64,000 nt of DNA from Congeria kusceri (lineage: Eukaryota; Mollusca; Bivalvia; Myida; Dreissenidae), in contig CM051029.1 in assembly GCA_027627225.1 (NCBI GenBank), positions 6,657,190 to 6,721,189 of the forward strand. Direction: 5' to 3'. Made by a program: the position numbers and the translations under genes. Below are positions 37,430 to 48,500 of this stretch, piece by piece; position 1 is the stretch's first letter, and every line of letters starts with the position of its first letter. Under the pieces are notes generated by a model. That model was not told where the DNA came from. It saw only the letters and a list, made by a program, of their open reading frames with translations, and made no database searches.

Positions 37430-38152
37430 GCAATTCGGTAATTCTACGAAATTTCACGATTCGCGTAACGGTTGAAATCGTGGTATTAACCGTGGACCAA
37501 TCGTAGTGATCCTATCATATCTTATTAGATCTTGAAGTTAGTCGTAGCAGTCGTGTTAATTGTAGAACATATGCGACCGTTAAAAACATTATATACGATT
37601 AACATGATCAACGGCGATCAATTGTCCATCGGGATCAGCGTATCAGATCTCATTGCATCGTAACAACGCGCGACAAATCGCATTTAATCGTGCATCCAAA
37701 TTGCGGTGATCGTGGTCGAACTTAGACAAGAGAAACACCATGCTTTGTTAAGTTAGGTTGCGATTTCAAGAAACAATTAAGTCAATAGTCAGTCGGGCTG
37801 TATATATATCATTCGGGTAGAGCAGTAGCTCAAATCGTGGTCTTCATCGATCCGGATCGTAAAAGACATCGCCACCACAATCTTACCAATCGTGGACTTG
37901 ATAGAAACAATCCCAACAGAACGTATGTAATCGTATATAAACTGAAGATTAGACCATGACAGATCGTGACATCTGTAATTGACAAATCGCCACCAGATCG
38001 CAACAGAACGCTCAAAATCGTATCAAAACGAATGGACCCGCATCACATAGTATTAAAGCCTGAAATCTCAGAGAAATACCACGATCAGCTACTAGTGACC
38101 AATCGTGGTGTTCGTGATGGATCGCACGATTATTGTAAAATAGCCTAATTGC
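37430..38152. repeat. ATCG-rich putative non-autonomous DNA transposon
   Basis: The ends are similar inverted repeats: GCAATTCGGTAATTCTACGA at the left, and at the right (complement) GCAATTAGGCTATTTTACAA, 16 of the first 22 bases matching. The interior is unusually dense in ATCGTGG, CGATC and CACGATT words on both strands, unlike the flanks. No protein is encoded. Boundaries and class are tentative. Confidence 0.45.
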
Positions 38153-40240
38153 AGTTTTGAATAAAGCAATGTCTACCGACTACGCTATGCATCTACTTTT
38201 GAAACATGTCTCAAAATGTGTTGTTATGTACATATATTGCATATTTCGATTTATATAATAGCAACGATCTGGAATTTGTATTGATTAGTTAATGTTATAG
38301 TAGCATATTCTATGCCTAACTCCTTCGCACACTTACAATATCATGCCGGGCTATAGTTTTATTTATTAAATTAAATGGCAATATCATGTGAAGATGTGGC
38401 TAGCCTTGTTTGTTTTGCGATGAATAATAACTGTTCGTGTTAATGTTGAAAGAGCTGTTTCTTATAGCCATATCACGACGTATATTTTCTTCGAAGTAAC
38501 AACATAGGAATAGGTGTATATCATTTATTTATTGATATACCGATCGAAACCTAATATGTGTATAAACCAAAATGATATCCTTTGGGCTACTACATTATTG
38601 GCGTGTCGACGGTAGCTCGACACAATCATTGGCAAAGTCAATATCCAATTAAAGATAAATAATTTCGAATCATTTACAAGCACAGTAGTATGTTAAAAAA
38701 CAGTAGACAAACGTATACAATGTTATTACATTAACATTCTTTGCCGATGGCACTTCCGTTGACTCAGGAATACTTGTAGTAGTTATAAAATCAATATGGG
38801 TGAAGTGTACATGAAGTATGCGCAACATTGTTTATACATCGCAAGTGTTGTGTATGTAACCAAGATAACTATTCGTTGTTGTGCGCGATTGTTTCCATAC
38901 ATGAGTTCGAATGCTACTGGAAATGTGTATCAAAGAAGTGTATTAATACATATGGTTTTCTTAACTCAATATGGTTGTAGACAGGAAAGTATACTGTTGT
39001 TTTTTGTTGTTTTTTTTATTTACGATGTCCTGAGAAATATTATCAATATGCTCCGTTCAAAAAACACCCCAAACAACTTAGTGATGCGGTAATATTTGAT
39101 TAGTGTTTGATCCACGAATACCGGTATATACATGTACTGGTATACTCAATCGAATAAATCAGCACATAAGTCCTTTCAAATTTTACTAAATCTCACACAC
39201 ACATTTAAAGTTTACTCACGTCTATATTGGATAAGATATATTAAAACAGGGCTTTGGGTTTAATCTCGACATCGATAATAGTAAACATTGGCGATGTAAA
39301 AACGTCGGTTATCTACTCATTAATCTGATTTATAGTGGCGCAAGTATAAACTCACCGTTGAACTATAGTAATATATAAATATAGATCTATTTATACCGAG
39401 GCATGAATGATTTTAACATTACTTGCAACATTGCTTTTAACCTCAGTGTGTTATTATGTTTGTATAAGGATTTCAACCTAGTTGTATCTTCAATATTGTG
39501 TTTGATCTCATTAAAAGTATAAATCGTATGTTGATATTCGAACGCAAAAGCGAACTTGCAACACAAGTTATTTAAATATGGGGCATCATTAAACATGTTT
39601 GCAAAACTCAATTAGGACTTAGTGCTTTCGGAAATACAATACTAAAGCCAATAATAACTCCCTATCATTGAGAGTAAACAGTGAACAAGTAATGTATATT
39701 GCAGCACATTGCCGATTAAATCGTAAATGCCAGATAAAAAGAAGACTAAAATAGTGCCCAATATGTCACGCTCAGAATAAAGACTTATTTGGTTTGCTGT
39801 ATTTCATTTAAATGCGAAATCATGCAAATTCAGGCATCAAATTTATGTTATTATTAGTTTTAAGTTTCCATATGTTTATGTTTGCTTATTAACTGTCTTA
39901 GCCACAAAATAACATTGTATTGTAATCCGTGGAAAAACTTTGCTGTTCTTTTGTTCCATTTTAGATAAATCGTAAAACACATTATGAAAACATGTTTTGT
40001 GTTATATTTTATTTAGTTTCACATACGTATTTTACATGTGCAATATATATTGTTCTTTCGGAAATATACAGAAGCAAGAGTTATAAACGGCCACCAAAAA
40101 CTTGCGCAATTGTAAGTACCATTTTTCATTCAGATATTACTATTTTACATAAAAAGTGCGTTAACGTGTTTATTTGTTATCAAGAAATCGTGTTTTTCGC
40201 ATAAAATTTGCATTTCTTTCATTAAGAAATGTATGTAAAA
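38153..40240. other. Intergenic, nothing recognised
   Basis: AT-rich. The open stretch at 38796-39092 has no family resemblance or splice context I can support. Confidence 0.35.
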
Positions 40241-40245
40241 AATTG

Positions 40246-40330
40246 GCCTTCCCATGGGATTTTATAATTTTTATACGGAATTCTTATTTTTCCATGGGAT
40301 TTTCATTTTTTTCCATGGGATTATTTTTTA
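40246..40330 (+). repeat. Three tandem CCATGGGATT motifs
   Basis: CCCATGGGATTTTATAATTT, TTCCATGGGATTTTCATTTT, TTCCATGGGATTATTTTTTA: a T-rich 25-35 bp unit repeated three times, each with a CCATGG palindrome. Confidence 0.6.
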
Positions 40331-40607
40331 CACTTTTTGTGTGGAATAAAAAATCCCGAGGGATTGATATATATTTTTTTAAATATGCTTTTGTATGCAT
40401 ATATATGCACATTAAGCGTTGTTAAATTGTTTGCACTAATTCTCGTGTGAAATTTATGATTAGAACAAAAATCCAACTTCTTAAATGCGAAACAAATCCA
40501 GTGTAAAACTAAAAAAAACATATATTGGGCTAGTTAAAATATCATATTGTTTCATATTTGTGATTATTTTATAAGCGTTTTCTTAATTTTTAAATTTTGG
40601 ATTTTTT

Positions 40608-40690
40608 CCCACTTGTGTAAGTGGCAAAAATGTTCCCACTTTTGCAAATGGGAAAATTTGCCCACTTATAAAATGGGATTTTTTTTGGTA
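40608..40690 (+). repeat. CCCACTT / AAGTGGG interspersed short repeats
   Basis: TCCCACTTGTG, TCCCACTTTTGC and GCCCACTTATAA are spaced about 25-35 bp apart, each followed by a complementary AAGTGG- or AATGGG-type word, giving small hairpins. No known element recognised. Confidence 0.4.
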
Positions 40691-40929
40691 AGAAAATGTG
40701 CCTTTCGTCATTTTATATCTAAGTTATGTTTAATTGATTAAAGATTCAGTGTCTAAATTATCCGAATTACATTGTTTAAACGCATGATAAGTACAGTAGA
40801 ACCTGTGATTACGCGGTCGAGCGCCGACAAAATGTTATTTTATTGTAAAACTATGAAAAAAAATATTGCGTGCCAGTTTAAATATTGTATTGTTTAATAT
40901 TGTATCTTTTTCTCCGCAATAGTAAATAC

Positions 40930-41064
40930 AAGTCCTGATCAAGAAGCAAATCAACCTTACAATTAGTGTTATAAATACGATTGCAATGCAAATTTGGGCA
41001 ACAATCCATAATATGATATGTGATTTGTTTGTTGTTGTCTTTTCAATTGGGTGAGTGCGTTTTT
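40930..41064 (-). CDS. Receptor A exon 4: transmembrane segment
   Basis: 135 nt after acceptor GTCGTTTCAG. Encodes KRTHPIEKTTTNKSH then IILWIVAQICIAIVFITLIV followed by RLICFLIR. The same exon design (K-rich juxtamembrane, then LLWIIAPI) occurs at 57108-57218. A basic Arg lies at the inner end of the helix and is followed by more hydrophobic residues. The donor is weak. Confidence 0.6.
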
Positions 41065-42224
41065 CTGAAACGACATTAACCACAGGTTGCTATAATGTAT
41101 GTATCTTTGTATTGATTTATGTATATTATCATCAATTTAGTATATATTTACTATTTTTATACTTAATTCACTTATATGCGGTATATATAATCCATATTTA
41201 TTTATTTATGTATTTATTTATGCATTTATTTATGTATTTATCTGTGTATTTATTTATGTATTTATTTATTTATTCATTTATTTATTATTTGTGTATTTAT
41301 ACATTTTTTTATGTATTAATTTATTAATTTACTATTCATGATAGTTTTACCGTCTGTCCCATCTGTATTGCTTGCGGGTGAAGAAGTAGTAGCTAAAATA
41401 AAAACACTATAAGTAGTATACACAGTATTGCACTCAAATATTAAAACATGTCTACGTTAATCTTAATCAGTAAACAATTCTATGCGACTAACAGAAATGG
41501 ATGAATTAGCAATGAGCACATAACATAAACCTATACTAGTGTATAAGCATCATTTCATTCTGAGGAAAATCTAATATCACAATGGTACGATAAAGGTGGG
41601 CTACGTTGGTATTATATATAATGAATATAAACACATCTACATAACATAAAAACAGACCAGTATACGAGCTAATGCACGTGTTCTAAAAAGGTTATGTGTT
41701 ATCTAGCATATATTCAAAACATTCAAAACGTACCTGAATCCTTTAAGCAGAACGAACTCGCTTCAGCGCTGTTTATTTTGGAACACATATACTCTCCCGA
41801 TGCATTGCTATCAAATGTTACTATGGTAATCGTTATTGTCGTTTTGTCTCCGTTTGAAGAAATGACATAAACACCAGTAAGCGACACATCAAGTTCGCAT
41901 GAAGGCGCGATCAGGAACAAACAATCTCCTATTTTACTGCTTCCTTTCATGCAGGTAATTTGTTGTGAGTCACTTGAGAAATTAAACAGCAGAGTCGTAT
42001 TTTGTTCACCAGCATACAAAAATCGGTCGATACAGGTACCTGAAGTTTACAACATACATCTTAAATAATAAATTTATACAGAATATAAAGTCTTATTTTG
42101 AACCAGTGTTTTCTAAATCAAATCGATTTGAATGTTAAAGCAATGTCATAGTTACATATGTACCTGAAATTATGTGCCCTATAACAAGAAGTGTTAATAT
42201 TCCAGTAGCCACCGAATACGCCAT
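40930..42224 (-). CDS. Minus-strand receptor A: signal peptide, one Ig domain, stalk, TM
   Basis: Four exons in minus order: 42224-42164 (signal peptide), 42039-41734 (Ig), 41392-41351 (stalk), 41064-40930 (TM). The signal exon ends in phase 1 and the other three are phase 1 in and out, with GT/AG junctions, so the frame is continuous. The product is a small type I membrane protein of about 180 residues up to the TM exon. The region past the TM exon was not resolved: either the reading continues to a stop near 40835, or a GTATTT donor at 40929 leads to exons not found. Layout differs from the long multi-Ig + strand genes, so this is a distinct subfamily in the same cluster. Receptor role inferred. 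Confidence 0.65.
41196..41330 (+). repeat. Imperfect (TATT)n simple repeat
   Basis: TATTTATT with periodic G or C interruptions (TATG, TGCA), about 130 bp, lying in the intron between the stalk and TM exons of receptor A. Confidence 0.85.
41351..41392 (-). CDS. Receptor A exon 3: Ser/Thr stalk
   Basis: 42 nt, acceptor TATTTTAG, donor GTAAAA, phase 1 both ends. Encodes TTSSPASNTDGTD, a low-complexity O-glycosylation-type stalk. A counterpart sits at 57420-57449. Confidence 0.55.
41734..42039 (-). CDS. Receptor A exon 2: Ig domain
   Basis: 306 nt after acceptor AACTTCAG, donor GTACGT. Features in order: GTCIDRFLYAGE, SSDSQQITCMKGS (first Cys), GDCLFLIAPSCELD, TITITIVTFDSNASGEYMCS (A-S-G-E-Y-x-C). 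Six cysteines suggest an extra disulfide beyond the B-F bond. There is no clear core Trp. N-glycosylation sites NTT, NFS and NAS are present. Confidence 0.65.
42164..42224 (-). CDS. Receptor A exon 1: signal peptide
   Basis: ATG at 42224 gives MAYSVATGILTLLVIGHIIS, a short polar start with a hydrophobic core, then donor GTACAT. It ends in phase 1. This is a classic cleavable signal sequence, and the first exon of Gene 2 has the same design. Confidence 0.68.
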
Positions 42225-43544
42225 TTTACTATAGCATGTTTTCACTTACAAGTCACGCATTAGGCTATCAACTAGATATACATATGCGCATGCGCATTAA
42301 CATGTCACTACGACTTGGCAACAATCAAAGCTCTAAATGAACTTATTTTAATTATGCAACATGAAGAACCTGGACCATTGTTGTCGAATAGGTCCTAAAA
42401 TTGGATTTTTTTAAATTATATACGGTTAATTGTGCGGAGCTGAACTAGTCGCACTTCGTTTGCAAATTATTTCTTTTTTCTGCCGTTAAGTGTCCAGGGT
42501 GATACGCGCAACATTGAGCGTCCTTTGTCCGGCCTAACGTGTATACATATATGTATATACATGTGTATATAAAAGTAATACATCAACATTAAGGATATAA
42601 CAAGTATAGAAACGTTGTTGTTCATTCAAAATTCGGCTGCTTACTGTATAGGATATTCCGTAACTGTCCGAGGTATCAGGGCGCCCTAAATAGTGGGACA
42701 CACTTCGAAAGCAAAATATTGTTCGTGTCCCTAATTATTAGTACACTTGAAATTTGAATGCGTGCCAAGTCCCTAAATAATGGGACCCCATAACATAATT
42801 TTAAGTTACTACATACACTTTACATATTCTGTTTATACACAGGTGACATAGACAAGTGTAACACGCTAATTTTGATTGCTTATCAATAGATAAATAATAA
42901 TACCATAATGGGTATGTTTAATTGTCCAGTGGCGCAAACTGTTTATACAAGTGGTACGAAATTGGCAATGGCAGGGTCTAATCAAGATTTTGGACAATTA
43001 ACAACAATAATATTTGATTTTCAAGACATCGATTTACTAAAATTGTTCTCTTAAATTATTTGACTATTTCTTTACATAAACCGTGTATGTAAAATGCACT
43101 TTTAGTACATTTCCCTCAACAAGGGCACACTTTCCTTTATCACTCTATATATGGGGACAAACAAAATATTTGTATTACCACCATACTTTAGTATTTTAGT
43201 ATGCTGTCACCGTATTGGACATGTCACATGAATTATGCCAGTTCACCAGTTGATCAATCTCAATAACTGTATTGCCCGGTTGCACTTTCAGTGTAAGTCC
43301 ATAGTTTTAAGTATAATACTCGTGATACAAATCTGTTTACATCAAACATCGCTAAAGCATCAATTTCACACAGGTGTGTCTCTTTCTTTAAATGTCCTAC
43401 CAACTGTTTTATATGTTTATTTGGATGGACGAATTGCAGGGTTTATCAAGTGATGTTCATGTTTTAGTTCATATTTTGTTTTTGTTTTTATGGTCAACCA
43501 ATATGTAGCTATAACGTTCACTAGCGCTTACAGTATTTAAGAAT
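42225..43544. other. Intergenic, upstream of receptor A
   Basis: Contains a TA-rich run at 42540-42575 and two related phrases, CCCTAAATAGTGGGAC (about 42693) and CCCTAAATAATGGGAC (about 42772), suggesting a small decayed repeat. No gene seen. Confidence 0.4.
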
Positions 43545-44205
43545 GTTTCCAATGTATACTTTAACTTTATTTATGGTCAAGTGAAATCAACGTTTCCATT
43601 ATGTGTAATGCATGCCCACACCATACGTTTCAATGCTGATTTGGGGCCTTCAGCAACCTAGCCAAGACATTCAGGTCGCCATTTTTCTGAAGCCTTTGTC
43701 CATACTTTTATCTTAGCATCGGGTATAATGCACATCATCATTTCGTCGGTAAACATAATTGTGTTCCAATTGTTATTTACAGCCCAGTGTAATTTCCTCC
43801 TACACCATGCCAGTCTCTTCTTTTTGTTCACCTCACGAATTCCAATAGCCTTTCTCACCGACCGCCTTTTGTACCCAAGAAAATGCAACCACTATTGTAC
43901 AGTTCTTGTAGAAACGTTCACAGGTGCTGCTAAGTTGTATTCGCATGTAATGTCGTTTAATGTTGCCCGTCGGTTAGATTTCACAATTCTCGAAAGTGTC
44001 CTATCACTGCTCCCTGTAAATAATTTCGGCCGTCCAGGTCTGTTCTTATTCTCAATCTCCCCACGTTCTCGCCATCGCTTAAACACTCTAGATATTGTAC
44101 TCTCATTTATGTTTAAACGATTCACAATCTCCCTAGCACGTAATACACTTTCAATCAACTGAACAATAGTCTGTTTTGTGTCACTGAAATCTTACGCCCG
44201 TGTTT
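43545..44205 (-). pseudogene. Tc1/mariner-type transposase remnant
   Basis: Minus-strand reading shows an N-terminal helix-turn-helix (REIVNRLNINESTISRVFKR), the basic RPGRPK linker typical of Tc1-like transposases, a second DNA-binding half ending STRTVQ, then TAG at 43892-43894. After the stop come LHFLGYKRRSVRKA, NTIMFTDE (catalytic-Asp region) and VWTKASEKWRPECLG, then another stop followed by MVWACITHNG, which resembles the M-V-W-G-C block of the family. Several stops and loss of the C-terminal third make it dead. Terminal inverted repeats were not located. Confidence 0.82.
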
Positions 44206-44863
44206 CGCCAAGTTAGATACGACTTTACATAAACGCGCTGCAGAAACTTCCAGAAACATCGATCATACCACATTTTTAAACATGACATGTCTAAATTTTG
44301 TACTTTTAACTTTGACACACTCGATGATTATACTGGTAAAATGTTAATGTCGCTTCATGCTCAATTGTTCTACACGGACGCAATGAAGCACACGTCGTTT
44401 GACTCATTTATGGCACGACGCTGTAACTTCATATTTCTATGTATAGTGCTATGACAAATAGCCGGTCTATTTCTAAAATGCCACATCTAATAAAATGCAT
44501 GTAGTTTACGATTGGTTAAAAGGCAGTCCAAAAGTGTGTATTGCTTAAATAAATCGGCAAGTATTGTCTTAATCATATCATTATTATTATTTTACTTGGC
44601 ATTCTAATCGTCGTGAAAGAGCATTTCACTAAAATGTTGGCCTATAATTCGGATTAACATTAACGTAGGCTTAAGATTAAATATAAATACAAGACAAACG
44701 TCAAATTATTAGACAGGTTCATTTCATATGCAAGACGTTGATATTGTGTTATAGAACTGTGTCATTTAAACAATTGCGCTGTAAACGTGCATAACGACAA
44801 CGGCCCAGCGTTATCAAAACATTGCATTTCTTAAATCAGTCAATGGTAGTGGAAATTCGTAAT
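44206..44863. other. Upstream region of Gene 2
   Basis: AT-rich with no open exon. It should contain the Gene 2 promoter, but I cannot identify a core promoter element with confidence. Confidence 0.3.
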
Positions 44864-44918
44864 ATGGATGCCACAGTTTTAGCCATTATTTTCTTAAATA
44901 TCGAATATTTAGCACAAG
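44864..44918 (+). CDS. Gene 2 exon 1: signal peptide
   Basis: ATG GAT GCC starts MDATVLAIIFLNIEYLAQ, a hydrophobic leader, with donor GTACAT after the first base of the next codon (phase 1). The ATG was chosen because the next upstream sequence is closed and the junction with Ig1 keeps frame. Confidence 0.65.
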
Positions 44919-45428
44919 GTACATTATATAATTGGTTACTGTATATGCACATGTGTATGTACGAACATGTTAATATATGTTAATATCTTGGCATTATGTA
45001 TAGATCACGTTTTTAACAGTTAATACTATTTAAAAACAGGTGTGGGATTTACTATCAACCTTGCGACCAACGTGGATGATGTGTTCGTACACAGCGGCAT
45101 CTCATTCACTTGCTCTTCATCATCACCAGTTGAAGTTGTTACATGGAGTAAGACAGACCAAGGATCTAACTCCATGGAAACAGTCCTGTATCAACAGTTT
45201 GTAAACGGAACATGTGCTCAAAGTTCAAATTATTTAGACTGCTTTTGCAATTCTACAACAGTTTACACATGTGTACTGAAGACAGTAACGTTATCAAATG
45301 ATGGGCAACGTTGGTGGTGCAGTGTATATGGTGATTCACAAGTGACAAGCAACAGTTACACCAGTAGTCTGAAAAGTATTGCTTGCTTTAATATGACAAC
45401 TAATGTATAACTACTACTACTACTGCTT

Positions 45429-45465
<37 letters not shown>

Positions 45466-45491
45466 GACTACTACTACTACTACTACTACTG

Positions 45492-45564
<73 letters not shown>

Positions 45565-48500
45565 ACCTACTGCTACTTTTGCTATTTCGATTTTTTTCAC
45601 AAAATCATACAGTAATTCGAACTAGATCTTGGTGCAACAATCTGTATTGTATTAAGTTTCGAAATGTATCATAATTTATCCTCCATTTTAAATTTTAAAC
45701 ATCAGATGCGAAGCAATTATTTTAAGTATCTTATGGTAAAAGTCATAGTCATAGTTCTGTTATTTCAGACTTCTGTCACGGTTTCATAAAACATCATAAT
45801 ATAATTGATATATTATTAACAGACCCGCCTTCTATCAAGAAATTTATTAGTAAAGACCTTGGGCAGGTCCTCATTGACCATAATATCAGAGTACTTAGAG
45901 GTGACGACATCGGCATCGTCTGTGAAAGTGACTCCAATCCTCCGGCCACGGGATTCTGGCAGGGGCAGCAGATCAATTCCTATTTACTGACCGTCCACAG
46001 TATACAGCATGACACGGCATGGACCTGCATTGCTTCAAACACCATGACTGAAGAAACCAGAAAGACGACAACGGAAGCTGCAACAAGAAACTTGTCCGCT
46101 ACAGTATTATGTAAGTACAAATATATATATTCCGAGAACATTTTAAGAAGACGGAACGACAACAACCAACATTTTAACAAGAAATGTGTCGTTACATTAT
46201 TATGTAAGAACTAATATAATTATATATTCGAAAAAATGGTAATTGTTCGTATAAGAATATGTTTTTAAGATTTTCTGTCACAATAAATTCCGAGTTGTTA
46301 TAGAAACATGTGTAATAAATGTAATTATCCAGCCAAATGCGTATTAACAAACTCAAGCTACGTTTATAATTGCAAAGATGAATCCTGTATTTCTTAAAGG
46401 ATTCGCCTGTCCATTATTAAGCATCATAGTATGTGTCATAGTTTAACTTACACAATTCTTATTTCGAAATAAAAAAACATCTAAATTGAATAGTACAATA
46501 ACAATAAGCGTATTGGAATTTTTGCATGAAAATAATAAAGTTAAAGTTAATTTATGTGTATATCGGAATTAAATTTATTTCAACACTGACTAATACTTCG
46601 TACATTCTTGGTTTCAAACGTATAAAAAGTAAATAACGATTTTGTTTCTTGTAACAAATTGATGACAATGTATATCTTTGTAGATGGGCCTGTTGTTCAT
46701 ACGATCACCTATAACATTCTACCACACTCAGATAAAAGTTGGATTGCACCAACAAACGAAACCATAAGAGTTATTGTAGGAAGTACCGTAAAGTTGGTGT
46801 GTTCAGTAGATAGTATGCCGACTCCCGTATATTCCTGGGGTTTTGGACACGAATGGGGTATTCGAATCATAGCTAATGCCACGCGCGCAACGAACACGAA
46901 CTTCACATGCACGGCGAATAATACCATGGACCTCACATTTAAAGGAAATGTGACTGGTAGAAACTCTTCACCAGTATATCTAAATTTACTTTGTAAGTAT
47001 TAGAATCGACTATATAGTTCATCCAACAATAACTTGAAATGAAATAAAATATAGCAGGCTATACTTATTTATTTATAAGTTAAAAGGTAATTAACTTTTC
47101 AGATGGACCTGACAACATAATAGTCAAATACAACAACACCATACAGATAGACCAAGTTCTTAAAGTCATTACAGGCTGGTCCTTCACAATATCGTGTGTT
47201 GCCAACAGTGATCCAGCTCCTAACATTTCTTGGTATGGCCCTGGAGTTCAAGAACGAAATGTCCTGTTTATTAATGATGCGAGCACTGACATGAACAAGA
47301 GTATAACATGCAGAGCAGTTAACAACATGGTAGATAGTGTGGGACATAGTGTAAGCGAGACAGCTCACAAGACTTTTACACTTGATATTCTTTGTAAGTA
47401 ATATATGCTCAGGTTGTCCTTTAGAGTATTTCTTTTAACAACCATTTGTGACAATTGGAAAGTTTTGCACTTATTGTTTGTATTACATTTAATCAATGAT
47501 AAATAATCTCTCAAAATTGGCGTTCATACACAAGTTAGATGTACGTGTAAAATCAAGCCTACTTATTAGCTTCATAAATGTGCATGTTAAAAATAGTTGT
47601 GTTACTAGTCCTTGTATGGTTCGATTGATTTTGCAGATGCACCAACTGATCAACGCCCACAGTACAAAACCGTTCTACTCAACACGTCACTCACAGTTGT
47701 ATGTAATTTGACTTATGTTGGTAATCCACCAGCCTCAACTTTTACATGGATAAGGAAAGACACAAAAACTGTTGTTGGTACAGAACAAACACTAACAATC
47801 AACAACATTGGATTAACACATGAAGGTGAATATCAATGTAATGCATCAAACAGAATGCAGCCTATTCGACACACGGAAGTGTACGGATCAAGTCAGTCGA
47901 CATTTTATATAAAAGTTGAATGTAAGTGGAATAATTACTACGCTTATATTTAAATGTTGTATACCTGTAACTTAAAAGAGCATAATTAAATTCATACATA
48001 CTAGTATATTGAACAAACATTATGTTTGCATCATATATGCTATATCTTAAGTTGCTTAATTATTAAGATAAACGCGTTTCTGAGTTTAAACGATTTCGGC
48101 GTTTGGAGAAATGGTGAGAAAACGCTATACAAAGTGTGTATATGTTTATATTGCAAATTAGTGACGCTCTGCAATACCTGTTTATTATGCTTATTCCTCA
48201 CTCCGTAATTTGCTTTTTGTTCCGGATTTCTTAAATTTGGAAAATTAAAGTATAATTGACCGTAGTGATATTAACCACATTAAACCATATATTAATATTC
48301 CGTTATACCAGCAATATCTGCCTAACTATAATGTGTTGTGTATCTTAGGATGTATACTTTATTTGAACAAAGTCTGTTTCAATTATTTGTATCGGTATAT
48401 TGGTGTTCAAATATATATTTCACAAGCCCGTTTTATCCAGACGGGGAATATATACGGGCATTCAAAGCAAATGAATCAAATACTACCATAATTGTTGACC

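Noticed and set aside
43728..44162. 144-codon + strand open frame over the transposase
   Set aside because: It is the antisense shadow of the Tc1-like transposase, whose motifs are clear on the minus strand.
45400..45615. Poly-Tyr and poly-Val open frames
   Set aside because: Translations of the ACT microsatellite in an intron of Gene 2.
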